A stretch of DNA of 64,000 nt from Archangium sp. (GTDB lineage Bacteria > Myxococcota > Myxococcia > Myxococcales > Myxococcaceae). The position numbers and the translations under genes were made by a program. Below the pieces are notes generated by a model. That model worked only from the letters and a program-made list of their open reading frames with translations. It ran no database searches and was not told where the DNA came from. Below are positions 1-9,280 of the stretch, one piece after another (within the stretch, counting starts at the first letter, position 1; each line of letters starts with the position of its first letter). The DNA is taken from contig JAUXRX010000007.1 in NCBI GenBank assembly GCA_030681645.1, forward strand, positions 1-64,000. The letters are read 5' to 3'.

Positions 1-804
1 TGGAAAGAGGTGACGGTGGGCGTCGTGGCGCGGGGAGGATTCATCCCGCCGGGGGAGGACCGGCCCCGCCGACGCGTCGAAGACGCGCGCTACGTCGCGG
101 TGCTGGGCGGCCAGCTCGAATTCAAGAAGGGGATGGCCGCGGCGCTCGCGGTCGAACGTGCAGATGAAGTGGGCACTGTCGTCTGGCTCGGTGATGGTGC
201 GCGCGAGAACTGGACGCTGGCTACGGAACTCTGCCCGCTCGCCATTCAGGTGCTGGACGTGCCGCACGCTGTGCATTGGGGGATGTTGTGCGGCAAGGCG
301 TTCCTCGGCGAAGGACACTGCCTGCTCCCTCAATGGGAGGCGCGAATCCACGAACTGCTCGACGCCGACTCGCCAGAGACCGCCATCCAGGAACTGATGA
401 ACTGCCTGGAGTTTGCCGAGACCGCCGAGCAACTCGCCGCGCTCGATGACGTCGTCGGCTACTACCGCGCGAACGAGAAGCGCATGCAGTACCGCACCTT
501 CCGCGGCCGCGGGCTTCCGGTGGGCTCAGGCATCGTGGAGAGCGCGCACCGTCACGTCCTGCAGGTGCGAATGAAGCGTGCGGGGCAGCGCTGGGGAATC
601 GTGCGCGCACGTCGGATGGTCAAGATGCGCGCCGTCTACCGCACAGCGGGAGCTGTCCGCTTCCACCGCGCCATCAGGGAAGGGCTCCAGGCCCCGGTCA
701 CAACGCGCAAGCACCACCTCCAGCCCAACGCACCGCGCCGCGTGCAGCGCACTTACACGCCGAGCCGCTTCAGCACTCCCAACCGCGCAGCTGCCTCAAA
801 GTGA
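1..804 (+). CDS. ISKra4-like transposase, C-terminal part (5' end outside window)
   Basis: The reading frame is open from the first base, so the gene begins upstream of the window; 267 codons are visible. The protein has a DDE-type layout. A VVWLGDGARENW block supplies a catalytic Asp, an ILD..HA..W-like helix follows, and the block GSGIVESAHRHVLQ then gives the catalytic Glu, followed by RMK-AGQRW. This spacing and the GSG-VESAH/AGQRW signature are typical of ISKra4-type transposases. A basic tail ends the protein. It lies directly upstream of the restriction-modification operon and on the same strand, so it marks the block as a site of insertion. The terminal inverted repeat was not identified. 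The N-terminal part and full element boundaries cannot be seen. Confidence 0.75.
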   Translation, partial: WKEVTVGVVARGGFIPPGEDRPRRRVEDARYVAVLGGQLEFKKGMAAALAVERADEVGTVVWLGDGARENWTLATELCPLAIQVLDVPHAVHWGMLCGKAFLGEGHCLLPQWEARIHELLDADSPETAIQELMNCLEFAETAEQLAALDDVVGYYRANEKRMQYRTFRGRGLPVGSGIVESAHRHVLQVRMKRAGQRWGIVRARRMVKMRAVYRTAGAVRFHRAIREGLQAPVTTRKHHLQPNAPRRVQRTYTPSRFSTPNRAAASK

Positions 805-893
805 TCGTGCACCCCCGAGATTCCAAAGGCTTGCCGCTCACGGCGACAAATCAGGCCAGTCGGAGGCGCGCTCCGGCTGGTACCTTCGCGCCC

Positions 894-2771
894 ATGTCGA
901 AGCAGGACGCACCTCCTCCGAAAGTCCGTCGTCAGATCCTCGAGAACTTGGGCCGGGAACGCCTCTCGGCCCTCACCCTGGAGCACGGCCTCAAGGTCGA
1001 CGACCGCCGGGTGCTCGACCAGCACGTCGACGCGCTCGTTCGCGCCCCAGCGCTCGACTTCCCCCAGTTGCTCGCCCAGCTGAAGCGCGAGGAGCTGCAA
1101 GCCATCTGCGAGGCGCTGGACCTGGATCGCTCCGGGAAGGAGAAGAGCGTGCTCGTCGCGCGGATCCTGGGTCTCGGCGGGGTGCGGACCGAGGCGGCAG
1201 CGCCGCCGGCGGCGAAGACGGCTACCGGCCGCAAGGCAGCGGGCCAGGAGGACGCGGTCGAGCTACCAGTCTCGGGGAAGCTCTCCGTCGATCAGCTGGA
1301 ACGCTACCTCTGGTCTGCCGCCGACATCCTCCGGGGCAGCATTGATTCCTCCGACTACAAGGGCTTCATCTTCGGGATGCTGTTCCTGAAGCGCCTCTCC
1401 GACGTCTTCGAGGAGGAGGCGGAGAAGCTCATCGCCAAGGGCGAGTCGAGCGACGTCGCTTGGAACGATCCCGACTACCACGAGTTCTTCGTGCCGAAGC
1501 GCGCGCGGTGGAGCGAGCTGGTCAAGCTCCCCACCGACATCGGCAACGCGCTCAACAAGGCGTGCGGCGCGCTGGAGGAGGCGAACGCACCCTTGGAGGG
1601 AATCCTCGGCGGCATCGACTTCAACGATGAGCGCAAGCTGGGCGATGCGAAGAACCGCGACACGGTGCTCGGACGCCTCGTCCAGCACTTCTCCAAGTTG
1701 TCGTTGAAGAACGCCAACCTCGCCGAGCCCGACATGCTGGGCCGCGCGTACGAGTACCTCATCGAGCAGTTCGCCGACGACGCGGGGAAGAAGGGCGGCG
1801 AGTTCTACACGCCGACGAAGGTGGTCCAGCTCCTAGTCGAGCTGCTCACCCCGTCGGAGGGGATGCGGGTCTGCGATCCCACCTGTGGTTCCGGCGGCAT
1901 GCTGGTTCAGATGGCGAAGTACGTGGAGCGCCACGGAGGCAGCGCGAAGAACCTGACGCTCCACGGCCAGGAGAAGAACCTGGGCACGTGGGCGATCTGC
2001 AAGATGAACATGTTGCTGCACGGCCTGTCGGACGCGCGCGTCGAGAAGGGCGACACCATCCGCGACCCGAAGCTCCTCAGGGATGGTGCCCTGCTGTTGT
2101 ACGACCGCGTCATCGCCAATCCTCCGTTCTCGCTCGATGAATGGGGCATCGAGGTCGCTGAGAAAGATGGCTTCGGCCGGTTCAAGTACGGCCTTCCCCC
2201 CAAGACCAAGGGCGATCTCGCATTCGTGCAGCACATGGTGGCGACGCTCAACGTGAAGGGCCAACTGGCGGTAGTGATGCCTCACGGAGTCCTGTTCCGT
2301 GGTGGTGGTGAGGCTGAGATCCGCAAGGGCTTGCTGAAGGAGGACCTCATCGAGGCCGTCGTGGGTCTCCCTTCGAACCTCTTCTACGGCACAGGGATTC
2401 CGGCAGCCGTGTTGGTGATCAACCGTGCCAAGCCGACTGACCGTCTGGGGCAGGTGCTCTTCATCGACGCCTCGAAGGGCTTCGAGGAGGCCAAAGCGCA
2501 GAGACGACTTCGTCAGCAGGACATTGTCGAGATCGGCGCCACCTTCAGAGCCTTCCGCGCGAAGGAGCGCTACGCGCGAGTCGTGGCCGTAAGTGAGATC
2601 GAGCAGCATGCCGGCGACCTGAACATCAGCAGGTACATCGAAACGGCAGACGTGGAAGCGACTGTGGACCTCGTGCAGTCGGTCAAGCGACTCCGCCTAC
2701 TCGAAGCGGAGCGGACCGCCGCGGAGGCGACGATGAACCGATATCTCCGGGAGCTTGGATATGTCGGGTGA
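894..2771 (+). CDS. hsdM: Type I restriction-modification system DNA methyltransferase subunit HsdM
   Basis: Adenine-N6 methyltransferase subunit of a type I R-M complex (M2S, or R2M2S with HsdR); it transfers a methyl group from S-adenosylmethionine to adenine in the site chosen by HsdS. SAM-binding motif I is seen as DPTCGSGG from residue 328 and catalytic motif IV as NPPF at 409-412. Before these is the usual HsdM helical domain (DYKGFIFGMLFLKRLSD) and FYTPTKVV. The first ~100 residues contain an extra SAP-like helix-extended-helix module (LKREELQAICEALDL...). The ATG at 894 is chosen; a longer frame from a GTG at 801 would overlap the transposase stop. The 3' end overlaps hsdS by 11 bp. 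The length, 625 aa, is slightly above the usual 500-550 because of the N-terminal extension. Confidence 0.93.
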   Translation: MSKQDAPPPKVRRQILENLGRERLSALTLEHGLKVDDRRVLDQHVDALVRAPALDFPQLLAQLKREELQAICEALDLDRSGKEKSVLVARILGLGGVRTEAAAPPAAKTATGRKAAGQEDAVELPVSGKLSVDQLERYLWSAADILRGSIDSSDYKGFIFGMLFLKRLSDVFEEEAEKLIAKGESSDVAWNDPDYHEFFVPKRARWSELVKLPTDIGNALNKACGALEEANAPLEGILGGIDFNDERKLGDAKNRDTVLGRLVQHFSKLSLKNANLAEPDMLGRAYEYLIEQFADDAGKKGGEFYTPTKVVQLLVELLTPSEGMRVCDPTCGSGGMLVQMAKYVERHGGSAKNLTLHGQEKNLGTWAICKMNMLLHGLSDARVEKGDTIRDPKLLRDGALLLYDRVIANPPFSLDEWGIEVAEKDGFGRFKYGLPPKTKGDLAFVQHMVATLNVKGQLAVVMPHGVLFRGGGEAEIRKGLLKEDLIEAVVGLPSNLFYGTGIPAAVLVINRAKPTDRLGQVLFIDASKGFEEAKAQRRLRQQDIVEIGATFRAFRAKERYARVVAVSEIEQHAGDLNISRYIETADVEATVDLVQSVKRLRLLEAERTAAEATMNRYLRELGYVG

Positions 2772-3978
2772 GTGGCATCGCCGCTCGATCGGCGAATTCG
2801 CGACCAGAAAGAAGGTCATCAACGAACTCGGCGACGATCTTCCGCCGCTGTCGGTGACGAAGGACCGCGGCGTCGTTCTCCAGTCCGAGAAGTACAACAA
2901 GCGGGTGGCTACCGATCCGTCCAAGTACGTGATCGTTGAGGACGGCGACTTCGCCTTCGACCCGATGTCGCTCTACTATGGCTCTCTCGGCCGCGTCCGA
3001 GGCATCGGGCAGGGCCTTATCAGCCCGGACTACGTCGCGTTCACCGTCGATTCCTCCGTCGATGCGGACTTCATCGAGTACCTGTTGCGCTCTCCCGCCA
3101 TGGTTCAGAAGTACGAACGGGTCGCACAGCAGGGCAACCAGTTCGGCAAGCGCAGGCGCGTCTACTGGTCGGTTCTCCAAGATCAGGCAGTCGATGTCCC
3201 TCCACTCGGAGAGCAGCGGCGCATCGCAGCCATCCTCTCCTCGATCGACCACGCTATCGAGAAGACCGAGGCGGTCATCGCCCAGGTCGGGGTGGTGAAG
3301 AATGCGCTTATGACCCAGATGCTGACGAGGGGGATGCCGGGGCGTCACGCTGATTTCAAGACGACTGCCGTCGGTGAAATCCCCGCGCCTTGGCGCGTAT
3401 CGAAGCTCGCAGATGTCGCAAAGATCGTGACGGGTTCCACGCCGGGTACGAAGGAGCCGGCATTTTGGGGCGGTGGGATTCCGTTCTTCACCCCCGGCGA
3501 TCTCGGAAAGAGCGTGTGGGTAACTGATGCCGAACGAACTGTCACAGGGGCGGGCGCTGCGAACGGCCGGCTGCTTCCTCGGGGAGCGGTGTTGATGACG
3601 TGTATCGGCGCGACGATCGGGAAGCAGAGCATCGCTGCGCGCCCTTGCATCTCGAACCAGCAAATCAACGCTGCGATTTGCGATGAGGAAATGGAACCGG
3701 AGTTCCTCTACTACGCCTTGGCGCGAGGCAGAGACCGCCTCTGGGCCATGGCGGGCAGAACGGCGGTGCCGATCGTTAACAAGGGCAAGTACGAAGAGCT
3801 TCAGGTTCCCGTCCCCCCACTCACCGAGCAGCGGGACATTCTCAGGGTGCTCCGTGCGCTCGACGAGAATTTGGTGCAGAACCGGTCGGCGCTTGAGGCT
3901 TTGTTTGTCGTGAAAGCGGGACTCTTGGCCGCACTGCTATCCGGACGTGTCCTCACGACTGGTGGGGCCGCGCGGTGA
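2761..3978 (+). CDS. hsdS: Type I restriction-modification system specificity subunit HsdS
   Basis: DNA-recognition subunit that sets the bipartite target site of the methylase and nuclease. Two target-recognition domains are visible, residues ~5-140 and ~205-350. Each ends in the conserved coiled-coil linker: VPPLGEQRRIAAILSSID near 150-170 and PPLTEQRDILRVLRALDEN near 360-380. The second TRD begins with the familiar P-WRV-KL-DVA-I-TG-TP pattern. The ATG at 2761 lies inside the end of hsdM (11-bp overlap); an upstream TTG at 2755 would add only two residues. The stop overlaps the hsdR GTG start (GTGA), so all three subunits are translationally coupled. The recognition sequence cannot be read from the protein. 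Confidence 0.92.
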   Translation: MSGEWHRRSIGEFATRKKVINELGDDLPPLSVTKDRGVVLQSEKYNKRVATDPSKYVIVEDGDFAFDPMSLYYGSLGRVRGIGQGLISPDYVAFTVDSSVDADFIEYLLRSPAMVQKYERVAQQGNQFGKRRRVYWSVLQDQAVDVPPLGEQRRIAAILSSIDHAIEKTEAVIAQVGVVKNALMTQMLTRGMPGRHADFKTTAVGEIPAPWRVSKLADVAKIVTGSTPGTKEPAFWGGGIPFFTPGDLGKSVWVTDAERTVTGAGAANGRLLPRGAVLMTCIGATIGKQSIAARPCISNQQINAAICDEEMEPEFLYYALARGRDRLWAMAGRTAVPIVNKGKYEELQVPVPPLTEQRDILRVLRALDENLVQNRSALEALFVVKAGLLAALLSGRVLTTGGAAR

Positions 3979-6900
3979 GTCCTTCATCGACGGACTGGAC
4001 TGAAGAATCGGAAGCCGAGGCCCCGGCCGCCAAGTTGTTGTCGGCCATCGGCTACGCTTTTGTTCACGCCGACCTCCTTGAGGCAGAGCGCGAGAGCCTG
4101 AGGGTGCCCGTGCTCTCCGTTCGATTGGCCGCCGCGTTGGGTCGTTTGAACCCGTGGTTATCCTCAGAGAACCTCCAGCGCGCGATGCGCCTGATCACCT
4201 CAGTAGCATCCACCAGCCTTATCGAGGTCAGCGAGAAGCTCCACACGTCGATCACCCACGGCATCGCGCTGGAGCAGGACGTTGGCGACGGGAAGAAGGG
4301 CCAGACCATCCGCTTCGTCGACTTCGATACGCCGAAGAATAACGAGTTCATTTTCACCCGGCAGTTCAAGGTCGGTGGCGCGAAGAAGAACATCATCCCG
4401 GACATCGTCGTCTTCGTGAACGGCCTCCCCCTGGTCGTCATCGAGTGCAAGTCGCCGACGTTGGGAGGCAAATGGCTCGAAGAGGCGGTGACCCAACTGC
4501 TCCGCTACCAGGAGGTGGGCAGCGAGTTCAGAGACATGGGCGCTCCCAAGCTCTTCGAGACTGTTCAGTTGGTGATCGCGGCGTGTGGCCAGTCGGCCTC
4601 CTACGCAACCATCGGCACCGCCCAGCGGTTCTGGGCTGAGTGGAAGGTCTCGTTTCCCGTGACCGAAGCCGAGCTCGCGAAGCAGCTGGGACGGAAGGCC
4701 TCCAGGCAGGACATCTGCCTAGCCGGCTTGCTCCACCCCGCGAACCTGCTCGACATCATGCGGAACTTCACCGTGTTCGAGGCCGAGCGCGGGAAGACGA
4801 TCCGCAAGGTGTGCCGCTACAAGCAGTTCGCCGCGGTGAACAAGGCCCTCGACCGAGTGAGGGCCGCGACGACCATGACGGAGCGTGGTGGCGTCGTCTG
4901 GCACACGCAGGGGAGCGGCAAGAGCCTCACCATGCTCTGGCTGGCGCTGAAGCTCCGGCGGGCGAGCGGGCTCGACAACCCCACCATCCTGGTCGTCACC
5001 GACCGCATCGATCTCGACACCCAGATCTCCAAGACGTTCATCAACTGCGGATTTCCAAACCCCGAGAAGGCGAAGAGCGTGCGCGGGCTGCGCGAACTGC
5101 TCGCCGGCGCGAACGGGCAGACGATCACGACGACGGTGCAGAAGTTCCAGGACCTGGCCAAGGGAGGCGACGACAGGGGCCAGCGCCGGGAGAGGCAGGA
5201 ACACCCCGTGCTCTCGACCGCCGCGAACATCTTCGTGATGGTCGATGAGTGCCACCGCACCCAGTACGCCAGCCTGGCCGCCAACATGAGGAAGGCGCTG
5301 CCGAACGCCTGCTTCCTGGGCTTCACCGGGACGCCCATCGACAAGGACGACCGCTCCACGCTGCAGACCTTCGGCCCCTACATCGACACGTACACGATCG
5401 AGCAGGCCGTTGAAGACGACGCGACCGTGCCCATCTTCTACGAGTCGCGGCTCGCCGAGCTGAGGATCGTCGGGCAGACGCTCGACAAGGTTTTCGACCA
5501 CGTGTTCGCCGACCGCACCGACAAGGAGCGGGACGCCATCAAGAAGAAGTACGCGACCGAGCAGGCCGTCGCGGAGGCACCCAAGCGGATCGAAGCTGTC
5601 TGCCTCGACCTCATCGAGCACTACCGGAAGTTCATCCAGCCGAACGGCTTCAAGGCCCAGGTCGTCGGGGTCAGCCGTGACGCCGCGATCACCTTCAAGG
5701 AGACGCTCGACCGACTGCAGGGCCCCGAGTCCGCCCTGGTGATCTCGGTCGGCCACAACGACGACAAGCGGTTCGAGCCCTACCGGATGTCGAAGGAGCA
5801 GACCGATCGGATCATCGAGCGGTTCCTCGACCCGACGGACCCGCTCTGCTTCCTCGTCGTCTGCGACAAGCTGCTCACGGGCTTCGACGCTCCCGTCGAG
5901 CAGGTCATGTACCTGGACTCCCCGCTGCGCGAGCACACGCTCCTGCAGGCCATCGCCCGTGTGAACCGGAAGGCCGACGCGAAGACCTACGGCCTCGTGG
6001 TGGACTACTGGGGCGTCTCCGAGTCGCTCCAGGACGCGCTCGCCATCTTCTCGCCCTCCGACGTCCAGGGCGCGCTGAAGCCGAAGTCCGATGAACTCCC
6101 CCGGCTTCAGGTCCGCCACCGCGAGGCGATGCGCGTCTTCGACGGCGTGAAGGACAAGAACAACCTGGACGACTGCGTGGCCATGCTGGAGCCGGAGGAC
6201 GTGCGCGCGAACTTCGACGAGAAGTTCAGGGGCTTCGCGGAATCGATCGACATGCTCCTCCCTGACCCGCGAGCGCTGCCCTACGTCGATGACGCCAAGT
6301 GGCTCGGCAAGATCCGCGCGGCGGCGAAGGCGAGGTTCCGCGACGAGACCCTCGACATCTCGGGCTGCGGCGCCAAGGTCCGCAAGCTCATCGAGGAGTC
6401 GGTCATCGCCGAGGGGATCCAGATCCTGGTGAAGGAGGTCTCCATCTTCTCGAAGGACTTCGAGGAGAAGGTCGACCGCCTCAGGACGCCGGAGGCGAAG
6501 GCGTCCGAGATGGAGCACGCCATCCGGCACGAGATCCACGTCAAGCTGGAGGAGAACCCCGCCTTCTTCGGGTCGCTTCGGGAGCGCCTGGAGAAGATCA
6601 TCGAGGACCGGAAGCAGAAGCGCATCGATGCGGCGAAGCAGCTTGAGCTGCTCAAAGAGCTGACGGTCGAGATTCGCGGCGAGGCGAAGGCGGCGGCCGA
6701 CGCTGGCCTCTCCGACATGGCGTTCGCGATCTACGGCGTACTGGAGACGGCGCTGCCGGCGGCTGGAGAGCGCGAGATTGAGTACGACGCCGCGCACACC
6801 GCGCTGGCCTCGCTGATCGAGAAGGACATCGACCAGCACACCCGGCTGCTCGACTGGACCCAGAAGCCCAGCCTGCTGAAGGAGATGCGCGCGAACGTGA

Positions 6901-6995
6901 AGACCCAGCTGCGTGCCGCCCGTTTCCCTAAGGAGACCCTGGAGACCGTCGCGGACCGGATCATCGACCTGGCGAAGGTGAGGAAGGGTCGATGA
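3975..6995 (+). CDS. hsdR: Type I restriction enzyme endonuclease/translocase subunit HsdR
   Basis: Motor and nuclease subunit of the type I R-M complex, 1006 aa, the normal size. The N-terminal PD-(D/E)XK nuclease shows D143, E157 and K159 in PDIVVF...VVIECKS. The superfamily 2 helicase motor has Walker A QGSGKS (residues 312-317), a DECH box at 424-427, FTGTP (motif III region), and the later motifs DKLLTGFDAP and QAIARVNR (motif VI). The C-terminal helical part is charged, as in homologues that bind HsdM. The GTG start at 3975 overlaps the hsdS stop, and the stop overlaps the ATG of the metallopeptidase gene. All key catalytic residues are intact, so the enzyme should be active. Confidence 0.95.
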   Translation: MSPSSTDWTEESEAEAPAAKLLSAIGYAFVHADLLEAERESLRVPVLSVRLAAALGRLNPWLSSENLQRAMRLITSVASTSLIEVSEKLHTSITHGIALEQDVGDGKKGQTIRFVDFDTPKNNEFIFTRQFKVGGAKKNIIPDIVVFVNGLPLVVIECKSPTLGGKWLEEAVTQLLRYQEVGSEFRDMGAPKLFETVQLVIAACGQSASYATIGTAQRFWAEWKVSFPVTEAELAKQLGRKASRQDICLAGLLHPANLLDIMRNFTVFEAERGKTIRKVCRYKQFAAVNKALDRVRAATTMTERGGVVWHTQGSGKSLTMLWLALKLRRASGLDNPTILVVTDRIDLDTQISKTFINCGFPNPEKAKSVRGLRELLAGANGQTITTTVQKFQDLAKGGDDRGQRRERQEHPVLSTAANIFVMVDECHRTQYASLAANMRKALPNACFLGFTGTPIDKDDRSTLQTFGPYIDTYTIEQAVEDDATVPIFYESRLAELRIVGQTLDKVFDHVFADRTDKERDAIKKKYATEQAVAEAPKRIEAVCLDLIEHYRKFIQPNGFKAQVVGVSRDAAITFKETLDRLQGPESALVISVGHNDDKRFEPYRMSKEQTDRIIERFLDPTDPLCFLVVCDKLLTGFDAPVEQVMYLDSPLREHTLLQAIARVNRKADAKTYGLVVDYWGVSESLQDALAIFSPSDVQGALKPKSDELPRLQVRHREAMRVFDGVKDKNNLDDCVAMLEPEDVRANFDEKFRGFAESIDMLLPDPRALPYVDDAKWLGKIRAAAKARFRDETLDISGCGAKVRKLIEESVIAEGIQILVKEVSIFSKDFEEKVDRLRTPEAKASEMEHAIRHEIHVKLEENPAFFGSLRERLEKIIEDRKQKRIDAAKQLELLKELTVEIRGEAKAAADAGLSDMAFAIYGVLETALPAAGEREIEYDAAHTALASLIEKDIDQHTRLLDWTQKPSLLKEMRANVKTQLRAARFPKETLETVADRIIDLAKVRKGR

Positions 6996-7714
6996 CGTCG
7001 GTCGAGCACTCCGAGGTCCAGTTCGGGCGCACGCTGATCGAGTACGACATCCGGCGCAGCTCGAAGCGCAGAACTGTCGCCGTCACCATCTTCCCGGCCG
7101 GCAACATCATCCTGACGGCGCCCACCGGGGCCAGCGTCGAGCGTCTCGACCGAGTGGTGCACCAGAAGGCGCGCTGGATCACCTCACGGCTCCGGTCGGT
7201 GCGGCCGTTCGCCCAGGCTGCGCCGCAGAAGGAGTTCGTGAGCGGCGACAGCTTCCTCTACCTGGGCCGGCAGTACCGGCTCCGGGTCCTCGCCGGCCCC
7301 GAGGAGGTCCGGCTGGACGGCGGACGCCTGTTGGTGCGGGCGCCGGAGGGGCGGGGGAGGGCTGATCGGATCCGGGGTCTCCTGGTTGCTTGGTACCGCG
7401 CGCGCGCAGAGGACTGGCTGCCGGCAAGAGCCCAGCTGTGGGCGGACCGCATGGGGATGACAGCCCCGAACGTCCTGGTACGCGAACAGGAGCTGCGGTG
7501 GGGCAGCTGCTCGGCGAACGGCGTGGTGCGCTTCAACTGGCGGGTGATCCAGGCGCCGGCGCGGCTCGTGGACTACGTCGTCGCCCACGAGGTGCTCCAC
7601 CTCCGCCACCCCGACCACACGAAGGCGTTCTGGTCAGCGCTGGGGTCGGTGATGCCCGACGTCGATTCAAGAAGGACTGCCCTCAGGGGCTTTGGAGGAC
7701 GAGTGGACTGGTAG
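6992..7714 (+). CDS. YgjP/WLM-like (DUF45) zinc metallopeptidase coupled to the R-M operon
   Basis: A 240-aa protein of the YgjP-like metallopeptidase group, a family frequently found next to hsdR genes. The N-terminal half is the beta-rich region with the YDIRRSSKRRTVAVTI pattern. The C-terminal half carries QELRWGSCS followed by the zinc site HEVLH (H199, E200, H203) and a third ligand H209 in HPDHTKAFW, all canonical. It starts at an ATG that overlaps the hsdR stop (ATGA), so it belongs to the same operon. No signal peptide is present, so it acts in the cytoplasm. The substrate is unknown; a role in turnover or control of the restriction subunit is a guess from the linkage. Confidence 0.85.
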   Translation: MTSVEHSEVQFGRTLIEYDIRRSSKRRTVAVTIFPAGNIILTAPTGASVERLDRVVHQKARWITSRLRSVRPFAQAAPQKEFVSGDSFLYLGRQYRLRVLAGPEEVRLDGGRLLVRAPEGRGRADRIRGLLVAWYRARAEDWLPARAQLWADRMGMTAPNVLVREQELRWGSCSANGVVRFNWRVIQAPARLVDYVVAHEVLHLRHPDHTKAFWSALGSVMPDVDSRRTALRGFGGRVDW

Positions 7715-7773
7715 GCCGGCCGACTTCGTCGTCGGAGCGGATGTGGGTGACCCGAAACAACACTGAGGATGCA

Positions 7774-8655
7774 ATGACGATTGTCGGAGCGTGGGTACGA
7801 AAGCCAAACCGGGACACTGAGGAACTCGTGGTCGCCTCGGACAGTCGGCTTACCGGGGGGCAGAAGTGGGACGAGTGTCCGAAGATCTTCCCGCTGCCCC
7901 GAGGCGACTGCGTGCTCGCCTTCGCGGGCGACACCGCTTACGCCTACCCGCTCATTCTTCAAACGCTGCACTACGTGACCGACTTCGATCGCGCCAGCAA
8001 TCGGAGCCTGTGCTTGGAGGACCTCAAGGGACATCTCGAACGCGTCATCGAGCAGATGCTGAGGAACGTCCGCGAAGTTCCTGCAGGCGTTGAGATTGAC
8101 TTCTCGTTGCTGCTGGCTGGATTTTCGACGGACACGGGGCGTTGGCGAACCTGGGTCTCACGCTTCGACCAGAATTCTCGCCGGTTCACGTTCGCGAGCC
8201 CTGCGAAGAGCTTTCGCGGTGCAGTTTTCGTTGGAGATGCGGGGCCTGCTGCCTACTCAGACCTGAAGGCGCTGGAACGCACCCGAGGAACTGCCCTGAG
8301 GACGAGACCGCCTCCCTTGGACTGGGAGCCGCTCGATGTAATTCGAGACTCAATTGAGTCTGGCCGGCACCACAGCGTTGGCGGCGCGATTCAAATGGTG
8401 AAGGTCTACCGTCACGTCAACGTCATGCCGTACGCCGTCTACTCCCCGAGTCGAGCAACCGGCGCGCTGACGGTTTTTGGGCGGCGACTTCTGGACTACG
8501 AGCGCACGCACTATCTGGCCTTCGATCCGCTGACGCATAAGACATACAAGACGCGCGACTTCCTTTCTGAGCCGGTAGAGTGGCCGATTCCCGAGAGTCG
8601 CCGAAGCACAACGCGCAGAAACAGTCAGCCCGCCACGAAGGGCAGCGCCCGTTAA
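7774..8655 (+). CDS. Proteasome-like (Ntn-hydrolase) protein of unknown role
   Basis: A 293-aa protein whose N-terminus resembles proteasome beta and HslV subunits. Met is followed by Thr2 (MTIVGAWV), then VVASDSRL with an Asp in the position of the active-site Asp, then CPKIF with a Lys in the position of the active-site Lys, then LAFAGDTAYA. If Met1 is removed, Thr becomes the N-terminal nucleophile. This is why the ATG at 7774 is chosen over the in-frame ATG at 7741; a GAGG ribosome site sits 7 nt upstream. The rest, including FGRRLLDYERTHYLAFDPLTHK, is unassigned. It follows the R-M genes by 59 bp on the same strand. The fold call is by pattern only; the proteolytic role is inferred and may be wrong. 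Confidence 0.55.
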   Translation: MTIVGAWVRKPNRDTEELVVASDSRLTGGQKWDECPKIFPLPRGDCVLAFAGDTAYAYPLILQTLHYVTDFDRASNRSLCLEDLKGHLERVIEQMLRNVREVPAGVEIDFSLLLAGFSTDTGRWRTWVSRFDQNSRRFTFASPAKSFRGAVFVGDAGPAAYSDLKALERTRGTALRTRPPPLDWEPLDVIRDSIESGRHHSVGGAIQMVKVYRHVNVMPYAVYSPSRATGALTVFGRRLLDYERTHYLAFDPLTHKTYKTRDFLSEPVEWPIPESRRSTTRRNSQPATKGSAR

Positions 8656-8663
8656 CCCACGAG

Positions 8664-9272
8664 GTGCTGCACCATCGTCGTCAGCGACCTGAGTCGTGCC
8701 CTCACATAGCCAAGTCCGGCATCGGCGGAAACAGCCCTTGCCCATGTGGGAGCGGGAAGAAGTACAGGAAGCGCTGCCGCACAGGAGCCGGGACCCATGC
8801 CTCGACGCAGACGCCGGCCATGGGCTTTATCGACGAGTCGGCGCACACCGGCAGCAACTACCTGGACCCCAGGCAGCCCTTCTTTGTGGTCGCAGCCGCA
8901 GGTGCCTGGCCCTCGTGCGACTGCCGTGGAGGCCGTGGTGCGGGCGGCGGAGGGAGTCGCTTCGGAAGCATCAAAGGCGTCGAATGCGTTGCGATCGCCG
9001 GACTGCGGCAGGAGGCTGGCTTCGGCTGCACCCACCTCCACGCAGCACAAGACCTGATCCCTGCTCGCGCCGCATCCTGCCCGTCGAAGTCAGCACTAGA
9101 GTGGAATCAAATGCACCCTGAGACAAAGAAGGCCGCTGCGCACTCGCAGCGCTACGCGGTAGTCGGTGGAGCCGCCTGCGACGTCATGTTCAACGAGATG
9201 ACCGACCACCTCCAAGGCACCGAAGCGCGCGGCCGAGCGGCGGCACTCGCCGGCCACTCTGAGAAGGTGTGA
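8664..9272 (+). pseudogene. Decayed SEC-C / DUF3800-like gene, probably frameshifted
   Basis: In one frame a zinc-binding SEC-C motif (SPCPCGSGKKYRKRC) is followed by GFIDESAHTGSNYLDP and FFVVAA, the opening of a DUF3800 domain. After about 8905 that frame turns into low-complexity Gly/Cys-rich sequence. A second plus frame, read to 9057, instead supplies plausible DUF3800 continuation (RATAVEAVVRAAEG, LRSPDCGRRLASA). At least one frameshift therefore seems to separate the two halves, and the expected C-terminal half of DUF3800 is not recognisable. The remaining open frame to 9272 has no recognisable content. The start is uncertain; GTG 8664 is just after the preceding stop. A sequencing error could also explain the break. 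Confidence 0.45.
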
Positions 9273-9280
9273 GAGTCACC

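Noticed and set aside
4719..6839. Minus-strand open frame of 706 codons
   Set aside because: It is antisense to hsdR, whose helicase and nuclease motifs are intact; no recognisable domain.
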